Below, piece by piece: positions 49,625 through 58,308 of a stretch of DNA of 64,000 nucleotides (position 1 is the stretch's first letter; the number at the start of each line of letters is the position of its first letter). Under the pieces are notes generated by a model that did no database searches, was not told where the DNA came from, and saw only the letters and a list, made by a program, of their open reading frames with translations. The DNA is from JBEEFP01 sp041166085. Its GTDB lineage: Bacteria > Actinomycetota > Acidimicrobiia > Acidimicrobiales > JAFATL01. The stretch covers positions 96,132 to 160,131 of the forward strand of contig JBEEFP010000055.1 of the NCBI GenBank assembly GCA_041166085.1, read 5' to 3'. The position numbers were made by a program, and so were the translations under genes.

Positions 49625-50311
49625 ATGCCTGACCTGTCGGATCTGCTGGGAGACGTGTACGGAGAGCCCGAGGAGGAGGCGCCGCCTGCGCCGCCCACGG
49701 GCCCCGGCACGCCGGAATGGGCCGACGACGAGCACCTCGACCGCGCCTTTTCGGAGTGGACCCCCGGCCCTGGCGCCGACGCCCCCGCCGCCGAGCGCGA
49801 CATGTTCGCCCCCGCACCCGCGTCGCCTGCGACACGCCTGGCCGACGATCTGGCCGCCGCGTTGTCCGAAGCCGTGCTGGCGGAGTCGGCTCCCCCCGAC
49901 GAGGCGGCCTACGAGATGGACGAGGCCGAGGCCGACGTCGTCGACGACGCGGTCACCAGCGAGCCGCCCCACCCCGAGCCTGCGCCGGTGCCGAGCCCTG
50001 CAGCGCCCGTGACCCATGGCGACCCCGCCACCGCCGCGCTCCACGACCTCGAGCCGGTGACCGAGCCGACGCCCGTCGTGGCGCCCGCGCCCGTCCACCA
50101 GGCCGGCTGGCAGCGTTCTGACGACGACATCCTGCCGACCGGCCGCGCTGCCCGCGGCGGCGTGCGCCTGCCCAAGCCCCGTGCCGGCAAGGCACCCAAG
50201 GCTCCGAAGGGCGCCAAGGGACCGGAGGCCGCGACAGCACCGAAGAAGGAGCGCAAGGGCCTCAAGGGCCTGGCCAGCATGGAGCTCTCCTTCGGCAAGA
50301 AGAAGAAGTAG
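49625..50311 (+). CDS. Acidic protein with basic, lysine-rich C-terminus
   Basis: The 228-residue protein begins MPDLSDLLGDVYGEPEEEAP, continues as an acidic, Ala/Pro-rich region without clear domains and ends in a strongly basic tail (KAPKAPKGAKGPEAA, KKERKGLKGL, SFGKKKK). Such a tail could bind nucleic acid or acidic membranes. I recognise no family. It is divergent from the hydrolase gene, with 63 bases between, and convergent with surE, 12 bases away. Confidence 0.65.
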   Translation: MPDLSDLLGDVYGEPEEEAPPAPPTGPGTPEWADDEHLDRAFSEWTPGPGADAPAAERDMFAPAPASPATRLADDLAAALSEAVLAESAPPDEAAYEMDEAEADVVDDAVTSEPPHPEPAPVPSPAAPVTHGDPATAALHDLEPVTEPTPVVAPAPVHQAGWQRSDDDILPTGRAARGGVRLPKPRAGKAPKAPKGAKGPEAATAPKKERKGLKGLASMELSFGKKKK

Positions 50312-50323
50312 CTCCGGGCCCGA

Positions 50324-51091
50324 TCAGGGCCGGCGCCACCGCTCGGCGATGAACGGCGACGCGCCGTCCGCCTCCACACCGCGCGGACCGACCAGGGACG
50401 TCACCGCCACGTAACCCGCCAAGACGAGTGCGGTGTCGGTGTCCGGGTCGAGCATCACGTCGGTCGGCTGCAGCTCCATCTGGAACCGGCCCTCGTCGGC
50501 CCCGACGATGACGGTTCGCACCGTCCCGAACGGCGCCAGCCGCGCGTCGGCCACACCGGCGACGTCCTCGCTGGGGACGCCGGGGACGTTGACGTTCAGC
50601 ACCGTGCCAGGCGGCGCGTCGGCCAGGAACTCCACCGCCGCCACCGCGAACGGCGCGGCGGTGTCGAAGCGCAGCGGGTCGCCGAACCCCACACTGATCG
50701 CGACGCCCGAGACGCCGAAGTTGGCCCCGGCGAGCGCCGCGCCGACGGTGCCCGAGTGCAGGACCGCCCGCCCCGTGTTGTTGCCGGGGTTGATGCCGGA
50801 CGCGATCAGCTCGGGCGGCGAGCCGAACCCCTCGAGTCGCGCCGCGAGGACGGCGAGCGCGGGCGGGCCGTCGAGGCCGTAGGCGGGCACATCCGGCAGG
50901 CCGTCGAGCTCCATGCGCTGGAAGGTCACGCCCCCGGTGAGGTGCACGGGACCGATGGCGGCACTGGCACCGCTGTGCTCGCTGAGCGGCGCCGCCACCA
51001 CCACGTCGTGACCGGCGTCGACCAGGGCGCGAGCCAGGACGAGCAGGCCCGGCTCCGACACGCCGTCGTCGTTGGTGACGAGGACGCGCAT
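50324..51091 (-). CDS. surE: 5'/3'-nucleotidase SurE
   Basis: The 255-residue protein is a full-length SurE. The metal site NDDG is at residues 7-10 (MRVLVTNDDGVSEPG), the Ser in LSEHSGASAAIG and the Asn in SGINPGNNTGRAVLHSGTV. SurE removes phosphate from nucleoside monophosphates and can act on short polyphosphate in other bacteria. Its position at the end of the polyphosphate operon, directly after the SixA-like phosphatase, fits such a role. Confidence 0.95.
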   Translation of the reverse strand: MRVLVTNDDGVSEPGLLVLARALVDAGHDVVVAAPLSEHSGASAAIGPVHLTGGVTFQRMELDGLPDVPAYGLDGPPALAVLAARLEGFGSPPELIASGINPGNNTGRAVLHSGTVGAALAGANFGVSGVAISVGFGDPLRFDTAAPFAVAAVEFLADAPPGTVLNVNVPGVPSEDVAGVADARLAPFGTVRTVIVGADEGRFQMELQPTDVMLDPDTDTALVLAGYVAVTSLVGPRGVEADGASPFIAERWRRP

Positions 51092-51556
51092 TCAGTGCGG
51101 CGGATCGATGCAGAAGGCCTTCACCAAGCGTTCGCCGTCGTCCTCCAGCACCCACGTCGACGCCTTGGCCCACGTCGGGTTGGACCCGAGATCGATGCCG
51201 TCGTGCACGACGAAGTGCTCGAGGACACGGGGGATGACGTCGCCGTGGCTGCACATGACCACGTGGGTGCCGATCACCGCTCGGACGAGGCTCATCGCTT
51301 CGTGGATGGCGCCCTCGGCCAGGTCGTCGGTGCGCTCGACCGCGACGCCCCGCGCGATGGCGAGAGGCGCGACCGTCTCCACGCAGCGGAGAAAGGGGCT
51401 GGAAAGCACGCGGCCGACCTCGTATCCGCTGAGCAGGCCGACCAGGGCGTCGGCCTGACGGCGGCCCCGCTTGCGCAGAGGCCGTTCGTCGTCCGACGCA
51501 TCGCCCCAGCTGTGGCGGTCGACGGCGATGGCGTGGCGCACCAGGAGGATGCTCAT
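51092..51556 (-). CDS. SixA-like histidine phosphatase
   Basis: The 154-residue protein is a small histidine phosphatase: the catalytic His in ILLVRHAIA (residues 3-11), Arg/Ser contacts in LSSPFLRCVETVAPL and the second His in VVMCSHGDVIPR. The family dephosphorylates phosphohistidine proteins or small molecules. It follows the Nudix gene by 7 bases and touches surE. In mycobacteria the MutT1 protein next to ppk1 is a Nudix domain fused to a phosphatase domain of this type; here the same two parts are separate genes. Confidence 0.88.
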   Translation of the reverse strand: MSILLVRHAIAVDRHSWGDASDDERPLRKRGRRQADALVGLLSGYEVGRVLSSPFLRCVETVAPLAIARGVAVERTDDLAEGAIHEAMSLVRAVIGTHVVMCSHGDVIPRVLEHFVVHDGIDLGSNPTWAKASTWVLEDDGERLVKAFCIDPPH

Positions 51557-51563
51557 TGACGGG

Positions 51564-51950
51564 TCAGTCCTTCTCCCACTGCGTGAGGATGGCACGATCG
51601 TGCCCGTAGGACAGCCGCTCACCGGCGGCGTCCGGCTCGAGCCACGCGATCTCGTCCACCTCGTCGCCCGGCGTGAACGCGCCGTCGCGCGGGACCATGG
51701 CCCAGTAGCGGACGACCTTCCGCCTGCCGCGGTTGTCCCGGTACAACGTCGAGCCGAGCTCGTGCTCCGGCTCACACCGCAGGCCCGTCTCCTCCTGCAC
51801 CTCGCGCAGCGCGCAGGCGAGGTCATCCTCGCCCTCCTCGGCCTTGCCCTTCGGGAACGACCAGTCGTCGTACTTGGGACGGTGGACCAGCAGGACCTCG
51901 GGGCCCCCGGCTCCGTCGCGATGGACGACGCCGCCCGCGGCGCGAATCAC
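51564..51950 (-). CDS. Nudix hydrolase (MutT1-like)
   Basis: The 128-residue protein carries a Nudix box within GKAEEGEDDLACALREVQEE followed by TGL, matching G-x5-E-x7-REVQEETGL. The W-S-F-P-K-G-K approach (YDDWSFPKGKAE) is like MutT1 and diadenosine-polyphosphate hydrolases. It would clean oxidised nucleotides or cut dinucleoside polyphosphates. The GTG start overlaps the CHAD gene stop as GTGA. The histidine phosphatase follows in the operon. Confidence 0.9.
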   Translation of the reverse strand: MIRAAGGVVHRDGAGGPEVLLVHRPKYDDWSFPKGKAEEGEDDLACALREVQEETGLRCEPEHELGSTLYRDNRGRRKVVRYWAMVPRDGAFTPGDEVDEIAWLEPDAAGERLSYGHDRAILTQWEKD

Positions 51951-53455
51951 GTCAGCCAGGACCGCAGGGGCTTCTTCGACGCTGCCTTCCAGGCCGAGCG
52001 CCAGTGCGTCCGGGCGCGCGCCATTGCATGGTGCTGCACGGCGATCAGCTGGCCTGCGACGACCGCCTCGGCGCCGGGCGCCGACAACGCGGCCGTGCGC
52101 AACCATGCCTCGGCGACCGCCGCGTCCTGCAGGTCGCCGAGCACCGACTGCACGTCGGCCAGTGCCGACGCGAGCCGGGCCGCCGGCTTCCCGATGACGG
52201 CGGACACCGCCTCCGACGCGTAGCGCGCCCGCTTGGCGCGGATGCGCACCTCGTGGAGTTGGGCGTCCTCGGGCGCGGCGCCGAGGGCGGCCACCGCGCT
52301 CTCGAGGTGCTTCCAGGGCCGGCGCACGACCTCGGGCAGCACGCGCTGGGCGCGTCCCTCGGCCTCGGGCGTCAGCCGAGCGACGCGCGCAGCGTCGACC
52401 AGGTTCTCGACCAGGTCGGCGTAGCGGTCACTGGCCAGCGCCGCCAGCAGCTCGTCCCGCGCTGCGTCACGCTCGGCGCTCAGCCGGTGCAAGAGGGCCG
52501 CGGCAGGGGGCTGGTCGAGCTCGGGCACGCGGCGCGCCTGCTTCTGGAGGCGCTCGAGCAGCACGTCGGTGTCACGCACGGCACCGAGCCGGGCCGCCAG
52601 CCAGCGCAGCTCCTCGCGGATCTCCTTCACCCACGAGGCGTCCACGAAGGCGCGGAACGTGCGCAGGTCGGATCGAAGGCGGCGGGTGGCGACCCGCGCC
52701 TGGTGCACGTCCTCCGGGTCGTCGCCCAACCGCGCGCCGACGTCGTGGGCGAGCAGGCGGGTCACGGCGGACGCGATGGCGGCCCGTACGACATCACCGG
52801 CCGTCGAGCGCGACGTCAGCTGCACCGGCACGACCTCCGGCGGCGCAACTGCCCGGGCGCCGAGAGCGACCACGACCTTGGGCGCGCTGTCGCCTGGCGC
52901 TGCGCCCTCCTCGCAGAGACGTTCGACGATGGAGCGCAGGAGCGCGTCGTCGACCGCGTCGTCGCGGACCTCCACCTCCACTTCGCGGAACCCGCCCGCG
53001 ACCTCCCCGCCCTCGAGCGCCGACACCACGTCGTCAGCGACCTCGAGCAACGGTCGCCCGTCGCTGTCGCGCACCTCCACGCGGGTGCGCATGGTCGACA
53101 GCGTGGCGACCGGGGCGACCGGGGCGTGTCGGATGTGGCCACGGAGCAGCGCGGTGACCTCGGCCGGCACCGTGTCGGCCGTCCCGTGCACGTCGAGCTC
53201 GCGCCGGCTGAGCCCCGGGCCGCGCTCGCCCGCGGGCAGCTTCAGCGTCCACATCGGGCCCCCGTCATCCCCCGTGCGATACCGCAGGGTGATGCCCCAG
53301 CGCACCAGCCGTAGGTCGGCGGTGTCGTAGTACGTCGCGTGCAGCCGCTGCAGCGGCAGCACGGCGACCGGTCGTCCGTCCGCAGCAACGGTGAGATCGG
53401 GCAGCTGGAAGGAGGACGGGGCGACGAGCTTCACCTCGCGCTCGATGTTGCTCAC
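51947..53455 (-). CDS. CYTH and CHAD domain protein
   Basis: The 502-residue protein has an N-terminal CYTH domain (about 1-200) with the E-x-E-x-K motif in SNIEREVKLV, where triphosphate or polyphosphate is bound, and a C-terminal CHAD domain (about 215-495) with conserved basic helices such as HQARVATRRLRSDLR and HEVRIRAKRARYASE. CHAD domains bind polyphosphate, and CYTH domains hydrolyse or bind triphosphates. It starts with GTG overlapping the ppk1 stop, so it clearly belongs to polyphosphate metabolism. Confidence 0.93.
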   Translation of the reverse strand: MSNIEREVKLVAPSSFQLPDLTVAADGRPVAVLPLQRLHATYYDTADLRLVRWGITLRYRTGDDGGPMWTLKLPAGERGPGLSRRELDVHGTADTVPAEVTALLRGHIRHAPVAPVATLSTMRTRVEVRDSDGRPLLEVADDVVSALEGGEVAGGFREVEVEVRDDAVDDALLRSIVERLCEEGAAPGDSAPKVVVALGARAVAPPEVVPVQLTSRSTAGDVVRAAIASAVTRLLAHDVGARLGDDPEDVHQARVATRRLRSDLRTFRAFVDASWVKEIREELRWLAARLGAVRDTDVLLERLQKQARRVPELDQPPAAALLHRLSAERDAARDELLAALASDRYADLVENLVDAARVARLTPEAEGRAQRVLPEVVRRPWKHLESAVAALGAAPEDAQLHEVRIRAKRARYASEAVSAVIGKPAARLASALADVQSVLGDLQDAAVAEAWLRTAALSAPGAEAVVAGQLIAVQHHAMARARTHWRSAWKAASKKPLRSWLT

Positions 53456-55563
53456 GCCGGCGTGACCACGGCGGCGTGTGGTTCGGTCGCCGGGCGGGCC
53501 GTGCGCTCGAGCGCCAGCTGCTGCAGACGGCGGTGGGCACCGACGCCGTCGCCGGCCGAGAGCTTGTGCCAGGTGCCGTCGGCATCGAGGGTCCAGGCCT
53601 GGCTGCGATCCGAGAGGTTCACGTCCAGCACCTCCTCGAGCCTGGCCTGCAGGGCGGGGTCCTCGACGGGCACCAGCACCTCGACGCGTCCGTCGAGGTT
53701 CCTCGGCATCATGTCGGCGGAGCCGATGAAGTACTGCCGCTCTGCGCCCTCGCCGAACGCGAAGATCCGCGAGTGCTCGAGATACCGGCCGATGATCGAC
53801 CGCACCCTGATGTTCTCGGACAGCCCGGGGACGCCCGGCCGCAGGCAGCAGATCCCGCGCACGACGAGGTCGACCTCGACACCGGCCTGCGATGCCGCGT
53901 ACAGCGCGTCGATCACGGTCGCGTCGACCAGGTTGTTCATCTTCATCACCACCCGTCCGTGCGGCGCCGCCGCTTGCTCCTCGATGAGACCCACGATGCG
54001 CTCGCGCAGCTCGAGCGGCGCGACCAGCAGCTTCCGGTAGGCGGTGCGCCGGCTGTAGCCGGTGAGGAAGTTGAAGAGGTCGGTGAGGTCGGCGCCGACC
54101 TCGGGGTCTGCGGAGAGGATGCCCACGTCCTCGTACATGCGCGCCGTCTTGGGGTTGTAGTTGCCGGTGCCGATGTGCCAGTACCGGCGGATGCCGTCGT
54201 CCTCGTTGCGCACGACGAGACACGTCTTGGAGTGGGTCTTGAGCCCGACCAGGCCGTACACGACGTGCACGCCCGCTTCTTCGAGGGCACGGGCCCACGC
54301 GATGTTGGCCTGCTCGTCGAACCGCGCCTTGAGCTCGACCAGGGCCACGACCTGCTTGGCCCGCTCGGCCGCCCTGATCAACGACTTCACGATGGGGCTG
54401 TCGCCGGACGTGCGGTAGAGCGTGAGCTTGATGGCCAGCACCTGCGGGTCGGCGCTGGCCTGCTTGATGAAGGCCTCGACCGAGGTGGCGAACGAGTCGT
54501 ACGGGTGATGCACCAACACGTCGCCTTCGCGCAACGTGCTGAAGATGTCGGCGCCCGCGTCCTCGGCCTTGGCGAGGCGGGCCTGGGTGATCGGTGACCA
54601 CGGCTCGTCCTTGAGCTCCGGCCGGTCGAGATCGTGCAGGACCAGCAGGCCGCCGAGGTCCAGCGGGCCCTCGACGCGGTAGACGTCGTCGGGCTCGAGC
54701 TCGAGCTCCCGCATCAACAGCTCGGCCACCTCGTCCGACGTCGAGGCGTCGAGCTCGAGCCGCACTGCCTTGCCGAAGCGGCGTCGGCGCAGCTCCATCT
54801 CGACCGCCGCCAGCAGGTCGTCGGCCTCCTCCTCCTCGAGGGTGAGGTCGGCGTTGCGGATGACGCGGAACGGGAACTGGCACTCCACTTCCATCCCTGG
54901 GAACAGCACGTGGAGGTGGGCCGCGATCACCTGCTCGAGGGGCACGAAGCGCTCGCCGTCCGGCATCACGATGAACCGCGGCAGCACGGGCGGCACCTTC
55001 ACGCGCGCGAACCGGCGCTGCGACGTGGTCGGATCGCGCACGATGAGTGCCAGGCTCAGCGACAGGTTGGAGATGTACGGGAAGGGATGGCCCGGGTCGA
55101 CGGCGAGCGGCGTCAGGACCGGGAAGATGCGCTCTTCGAACACGCGCACGAGGTGCTCGCGGTCGTCGTCGTCGAGCGACTGCCAGTCCGACAGCCTGAC
55201 GCCCACCTCGTCGAGACCACGGACGACGCCTTCGAGGAATGCCCGGCTCTGGCGCTCCACCAGCTCCGCCACCCGCTCGCGGATGGCCGCCAGCTGGCTG
55301 CTGGGGGTCGTCCGATCGGGAGCGCTGCCCGTCACACCGGCCGCCACCTGGTCCTTGAGGCCCGCGACCCGCACCATGAAGAACTCGTCGAGGTTCTGGC
55401 CGAAGATGGCCAGGAACTTGGCTCGTTCGAGCAGCGGCACCTCGGGGTCCTCGGCCAGCGCCAGGACTCGGGCGTTGAAGTCGAGCCAGGACTGCTCCCG
55501 GTTGAGGCGCCGTGGCTCCTCGGAGTCGACCGCCGGCGCCAGATCGTCCAGCTGGCTGGCCAC
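53452..55563 (-). CDS. ppk1: Polyphosphate kinase 1
   Basis: The 703-residue protein is a complete PPK1, which makes long-chain polyphosphate from ATP. Four regions are visible: the N domain (EQSWLDFNARVLALAED), the H domain (DPGHPFPYISNLSLSLAL), the catalytic GLVGLKTHSKTCLVV with RRYWHIGTGNYNPKTAR, and IIGRYLEHSRIFAFGEG, which holds the second conserved His. It starts with GTG 55563 and heads a four-gene overlap series (CYTH-CHAD, Nudix, phosphatase, SurE). A ROK kinase gene ends 77 bases upstream. Confidence 0.97.
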   Translation of the reverse strand: MASQLDDLAPAVDSEEPRRLNREQSWLDFNARVLALAEDPEVPLLERAKFLAIFGQNLDEFFMVRVAGLKDQVAAGVTGSAPDRTTPSSQLAAIRERVAELVERQSRAFLEGVVRGLDEVGVRLSDWQSLDDDDREHLVRVFEERIFPVLTPLAVDPGHPFPYISNLSLSLALIVRDPTTSQRRFARVKVPPVLPRFIVMPDGERFVPLEQVIAAHLHVLFPGMEVECQFPFRVIRNADLTLEEEEADDLLAAVEMELRRRRFGKAVRLELDASTSDEVAELLMRELELEPDDVYRVEGPLDLGGLLVLHDLDRPELKDEPWSPITQARLAKAEDAGADIFSTLREGDVLVHHPYDSFATSVEAFIKQASADPQVLAIKLTLYRTSGDSPIVKSLIRAAERAKQVVALVELKARFDEQANIAWARALEEAGVHVVYGLVGLKTHSKTCLVVRNEDDGIRRYWHIGTGNYNPKTARMYEDVGILSADPEVGADLTDLFNFLTGYSRRTAYRKLLVAPLELRERIVGLIEEQAAAPHGRVVMKMNNLVDATVIDALYAASQAGVEVDLVVRGICCLRPGVPGLSENIRVRSIIGRYLEHSRIFAFGEGAERQYFIGSADMMPRNLDGRVEVLVPVEDPALQARLEEVLDVNLSDRSQAWTLDADGTWHKLSAGDGVGAHRRLQQLALERTARPATEPHAAVVTPA

Positions 55564-55640
55564 ATCCCGAGGGTAGTGCTCAGGCGGGGCGTCTTCTCAT
55601 GGCGCTACCGAGTGTTCACCTTGCTGCCGGGTGGCGGTCC

Positions 55641-56579
55641 TCAGGAGCTGACGCGCTCGGCGGCCATCAGGGCGGCGCCGGTGGCACCGCTGCGGTCGCC
55701 GAGCTCGCCGGGGATGACGCGCAGGGGTGATGACTCACCGAAGAGGCGGCTGCGGGTGGCCTGCTCGATACGGCCGACGAACGTCGGGCCGAGGCGATCG
55801 GCCAGTCCCCCGCCGATGACGACGAGCTGCAGGTCGAGCAGGGTGACCGCCGACGCAATGGCGACGCCCAGTGCGCCGACCGCGTCGTCGAGCAGCTCGA
55901 TGGTGACGGCGTCCCCAGTGGCCAGAGCCTTGGCGAAGACACCCGAGGTCATGCGCTTGGCCGGCGCCAGGTCGACGAGCGCGGTGTCGCGGCCCTCCGC
56001 CTCCAGATCCCGGGCCCGGCGCTCCATGGACGCCCGGCCCGCGTACGCCTCGAGATGACCGCGTCCGCCGCAGCCGCACTGGCGCCCGTGCTGGTCGACG
56101 ATCACGTGGCCGATCTCGCCGGCCAGCCCCGTCTGTCCCCGGCGCAGCTCGCCGTCGAGGACGAGACCGCCACCGACCCCGGTGCCGACGAAGACGCCGA
56201 GCATGTCGCGCGCGCCGCGCCCGGCGCCGACCCGGTGCTCGGCGATGGTGCCGACATTGACGTCGTTGTCGACCTCGACGCGCACGCCGCCCAGCGCCTC
56301 GCTGATGGCGGGGCCGAGGGCGAAGGGATCGACCCACCCGTGCAGGTTGGGCGCCCGCTGCACGGTGCCGGACGCAACGTCCACCACCCCGGGCGCACCG
56401 ACGCCAACCGCCGCGAGGTCGGACGTCTTCAGGCTTCCCACCAGCTCGGCGATGGCGTCGACGACAGCGAGGGGCCCACCCTGGGTCGGCGTCTTGGCCT
56501 TCGCCTCGTCGACGACTTCCGCGCCCTTGAGGGTGACGGCGTAGATCTTGGTCCCGCCGAGATCAACGCCTACGTACAT
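55641..56579 (-). CDS. ROK-family sugar kinase (glucokinase-like)
   Basis: The 312-residue protein is a ROK kinase: GVDLGGTKIYAVTL for ATP, the catalytic Asp in VEVDNDVNVGTIAE, the VFVGTGVGGGLVLDGELRRG core, and the zinc site HVIVDQHGRQCGCGGRGHLE, where the last Cys of the usual C-x-C-G-x-x-G-C is a His. It phosphorylates glucose or a related sugar; polyphosphate-dependent members exist, and the neighbouring ppk1 makes that worth considering. The start is ATG 56579. It is downstream of a small gene in the htrA operon. Confidence 0.88.
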   Translation of the reverse strand: MYVGVDLGGTKIYAVTLKGAEVVDEAKAKTPTQGGPLAVVDAIAELVGSLKTSDLAAVGVGAPGVVDVASGTVQRAPNLHGWVDPFALGPAISEALGGVRVEVDNDVNVGTIAEHRVGAGRGARDMLGVFVGTGVGGGLVLDGELRRGQTGLAGEIGHVIVDQHGRQCGCGGRGHLEAYAGRASMERRARDLEAEGRDTALVDLAPAKRMTSGVFAKALATGDAVTIELLDDAVGALGVAIASAVTLLDLQLVVIGGGLADRLGPTFVGRIEQATRSRLFGESSPLRVIPGELGDRSGATGAALMAAERVSS

Positions 56580-56590
56580 GACGCCGCTCG

Positions 56591-56887
56591 CTAGCTGTCG
56601 TCGTCGTCGGGAATGCCGAGGTCCCACTCGAGCAGGAGGTTCTCCCGCTCGGCGTCCCGTGCCACCCGCTCCCGGTTGCGGCGGAACTGCGGGTCGTGCG
56701 GCGGCAGCAGCACGAGCCGGGCCTGGGCCCGCTGGCGGAACTCGTCGATGAGGTGGCGATCGCCGAAGTCGGATTGGATCTCCCAGTGGGGCGCGACCGG
56801 GCCCAGGTACACGATGCGGACGTGACCCCGCGGCGGTTCGGGCGGGCCCTCGGGCTCCTCGGATTGCGGGGAGGATTGCTGGGACAT
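56591..56887 (-). CDS. Conserved small hypothetical protein
   Basis: The 98-residue protein has a Pro/Glu-rich start, a beta/alpha core (HVRIVYLGPVAPHWEIQSDF then GDRHLIDEFRQRAQARLVLL) and an acidic tail (LGIPDDDDS). No family is known to me. It is 10 bases after htrA and 11 bases before the ROK gene, so it is part of that operon. Confidence 0.78.
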   Translation of the reverse strand: MSQQSSPQSEEPEGPPEPPRGHVRIVYLGPVAPHWEIQSDFGDRHLIDEFRQRAQARLVLLPPHDPQFRRNRERVARDAERENLLLEWDLGIPDDDDS

Positions 56888-56897
56888 GCGCGCCAGG

Positions 56898-58193
56898 CTA
56901 CTGGGTGGTGCTCGGCTTCCTCCCGAGGGTCACGGTGGCCTTGCGCTCGTCCTCGCCCCGTTTGAACGTCACCTCGACCTTGTCGCCCGGGTGCTTGCCG
57001 CCCACCGCGTGCACGAGATCCTCCGCCGACCGGATGTCCGTCCCGTCGAACTTGGTGACGACGTCGCCTCGCTTGAGACCGGCTTGATCGGCCGGGGAGC
57101 CCGGCACGACCTGGGCGACGATCGCGCCCTGGTCGGTGCTGAACCCGAACTGCTGCGCGATGTCGGGCGTGAGCGTCTGGCTCTGCACACCGAGGTAGCC
57201 CGGGTTGGTCGCCGCCTGCTTGCCGGTGCGGAGGTCGGCCAGCAGGGGCTTGATGGTGTCGACGGCGATGGCGAAGCCGATGTTCTGCGCCGGCTCCTGG
57301 CCGGACGACTGGATGACGGCGGTGTTCATACCGACGACTTGGCCGTCGGCGTTGGCCAGCGGACCACCGGAGTTGCCGGGATTGATCGCGGCGTCGGTCT
57401 GGATGAGGTTGTTGAGGGTGCCGTTGTCGGAGTCGATGTCGCGGTCGAGGGCCGAGACGATGCCCTCGGTGACGGTGGGTCCGCCTGGCAGGGCGAGGGC
57501 ATTGCCGACGGCGACGACGTCGTCGCCCACTCGCAGCTTCGAGGAGTCGCCGAGCTGCACCGTGCGCAGGCCCTTGGCGCCCCTGATCTTGAGCAGGGCG
57601 ACGTCCGACGTCGGGTTGCGCCCGACGAGGTCGGCGTCCCGCGCGTCACGCTCGCCGTCCAGCGTGACCTTGATCGACGTCGTGCCCTCCGGCACGACGT
57701 GGGCGTTGGTGAGCACGTCGCCGTCGGCCGACAGGATCATCCCGGTGCCGGCTCCCTGCTGTGGGAAGCGCTGGAAGAGGTCACGCGGGTCGAACGCTTC
57801 GGTGCGCACCGCCACCACGCCCGGCTCCACCTTCGCCAGGATGCCGGCGACGTCCTTGGGGTGAGCGATGACGCTGGTGTTGTTGCCGCCCCGGTCGACG
57901 ACCGTCGTCGTCCCTCCGCCGTCACGGAGGGCCGCGACCAATCCACCTCCTGCCAGCCCGCCCACCAGCGCGGCGACCGCGACCAGCACCGTCCAGCGGG
58001 GCGCCGCCGAGACGTGCGGAGGCGGGGCGGCCGCCGCCACGCCCGGGGGCGGCGGGGACGCGGCGGCCGTCTCGGTGGTGGGCTCATCGAGCGGCTCGAC
58101 GGGCGGAATGTCGCTCGTGACGGCATCGTCAGCAGGGGCGAACGGGGGGATATCGGTGGTGACGTCATCGTCAGCAGGGGGCGTGTGAGCCAC
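56898..58193 (-). CDS. htrA: HtrA-type serine protease with PDZ domain
   Basis: The 431-residue protein has a cytoplasmic acidic/Pro-rich start, a membrane helix (about 68-90), a trypsin-like domain with His in VLTNAHVVPEG, Asp in TSDVALLKIR and Ser in NPGNSGGPLANADG, and a C-terminal PDZ domain (IVAQVVPGSPADQAGLKRGD). It degrades or refolds damaged envelope proteins. GTG 58193 follows a GAGGAGGAC site, and a GGAAC-N17-CGTT promoter lies 23-48 bases upstream. In mycobacteria htrA is in the sigE-rseA-htrA-tat order; here whiB, rseB, rseA and sigE lie beyond it, with htrA heading the polyphosphate operon. Confidence 0.94.
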   Translation of the reverse strand: MAHTPPADDDVTTDIPPFAPADDAVTSDIPPVEPLDEPTTETAAASPPPPGVAAAAPPPHVSAAPRWTVLVAVAALVGGLAGGGLVAALRDGGGTTTVVDRGGNNTSVIAHPKDVAGILAKVEPGVVAVRTEAFDPRDLFQRFPQQGAGTGMILSADGDVLTNAHVVPEGTTSIKVTLDGERDARDADLVGRNPTSDVALLKIRGAKGLRTVQLGDSSKLRVGDDVVAVGNALALPGGPTVTEGIVSALDRDIDSDNGTLNNLIQTDAAINPGNSGGPLANADGQVVGMNTAVIQSSGQEPAQNIGFAIAVDTIKPLLADLRTGKQAATNPGYLGVQSQTLTPDIAQQFGFSTDQGAIVAQVVPGSPADQAGLKRGDVVTKFDGTDIRSAEDLVHAVGGKHPGDKVEVTFKRGEDERKATVTLGRKPSTTQ

Positions 58194-58215
58194 GGGCTGT
58201 CCTCCTCGATCCACG

Positions 58216-58241
58216 AACGCCGTCAGGTACGAACAAGTTCC
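58216..58241 (-). promoter_or_regulatory. SigE-type promoter of htrA
   Basis: On the minus strand GGAAC (58241-58237) is followed by 17 bases and CGTT (58219-58216), about 22 bases before the htrA GTG and 14 before its ribosome-binding site. This matches the ECF SigE class of promoter. The -35 element forms an inverted repeat with that of the divergent promoter. Confidence 0.75.
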
Positions 58242-58242
58242 C

Positions 58243-58269
58243 GGAACCTTTTTCGCGTCTTCAACCGTT
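58243..58269 (+). promoter_or_regulatory. SigE-type promoter of whiB
   Basis: On the plus strand GGAAC (58243-58247) is followed by 18 bases and CGTT (58266-58269), 39 bases before the whiB ATG. It is back to back with the htrA promoter, sharing the palindrome GTTCCCGGAAC. The spacing equals that of the sigE promoter. Confidence 0.65.
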
Positions 58270-58308
58270 GAACAGGGTAAGACGGACACTGTGACCCACG
58301 GAGGAACG

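Noticed and set aside
56898..58193. Treating the two HtrA-like proteases as a recent duplication
   Set aside because: Their sequences differ strongly outside the catalytic motifs, so they are old paralogues.
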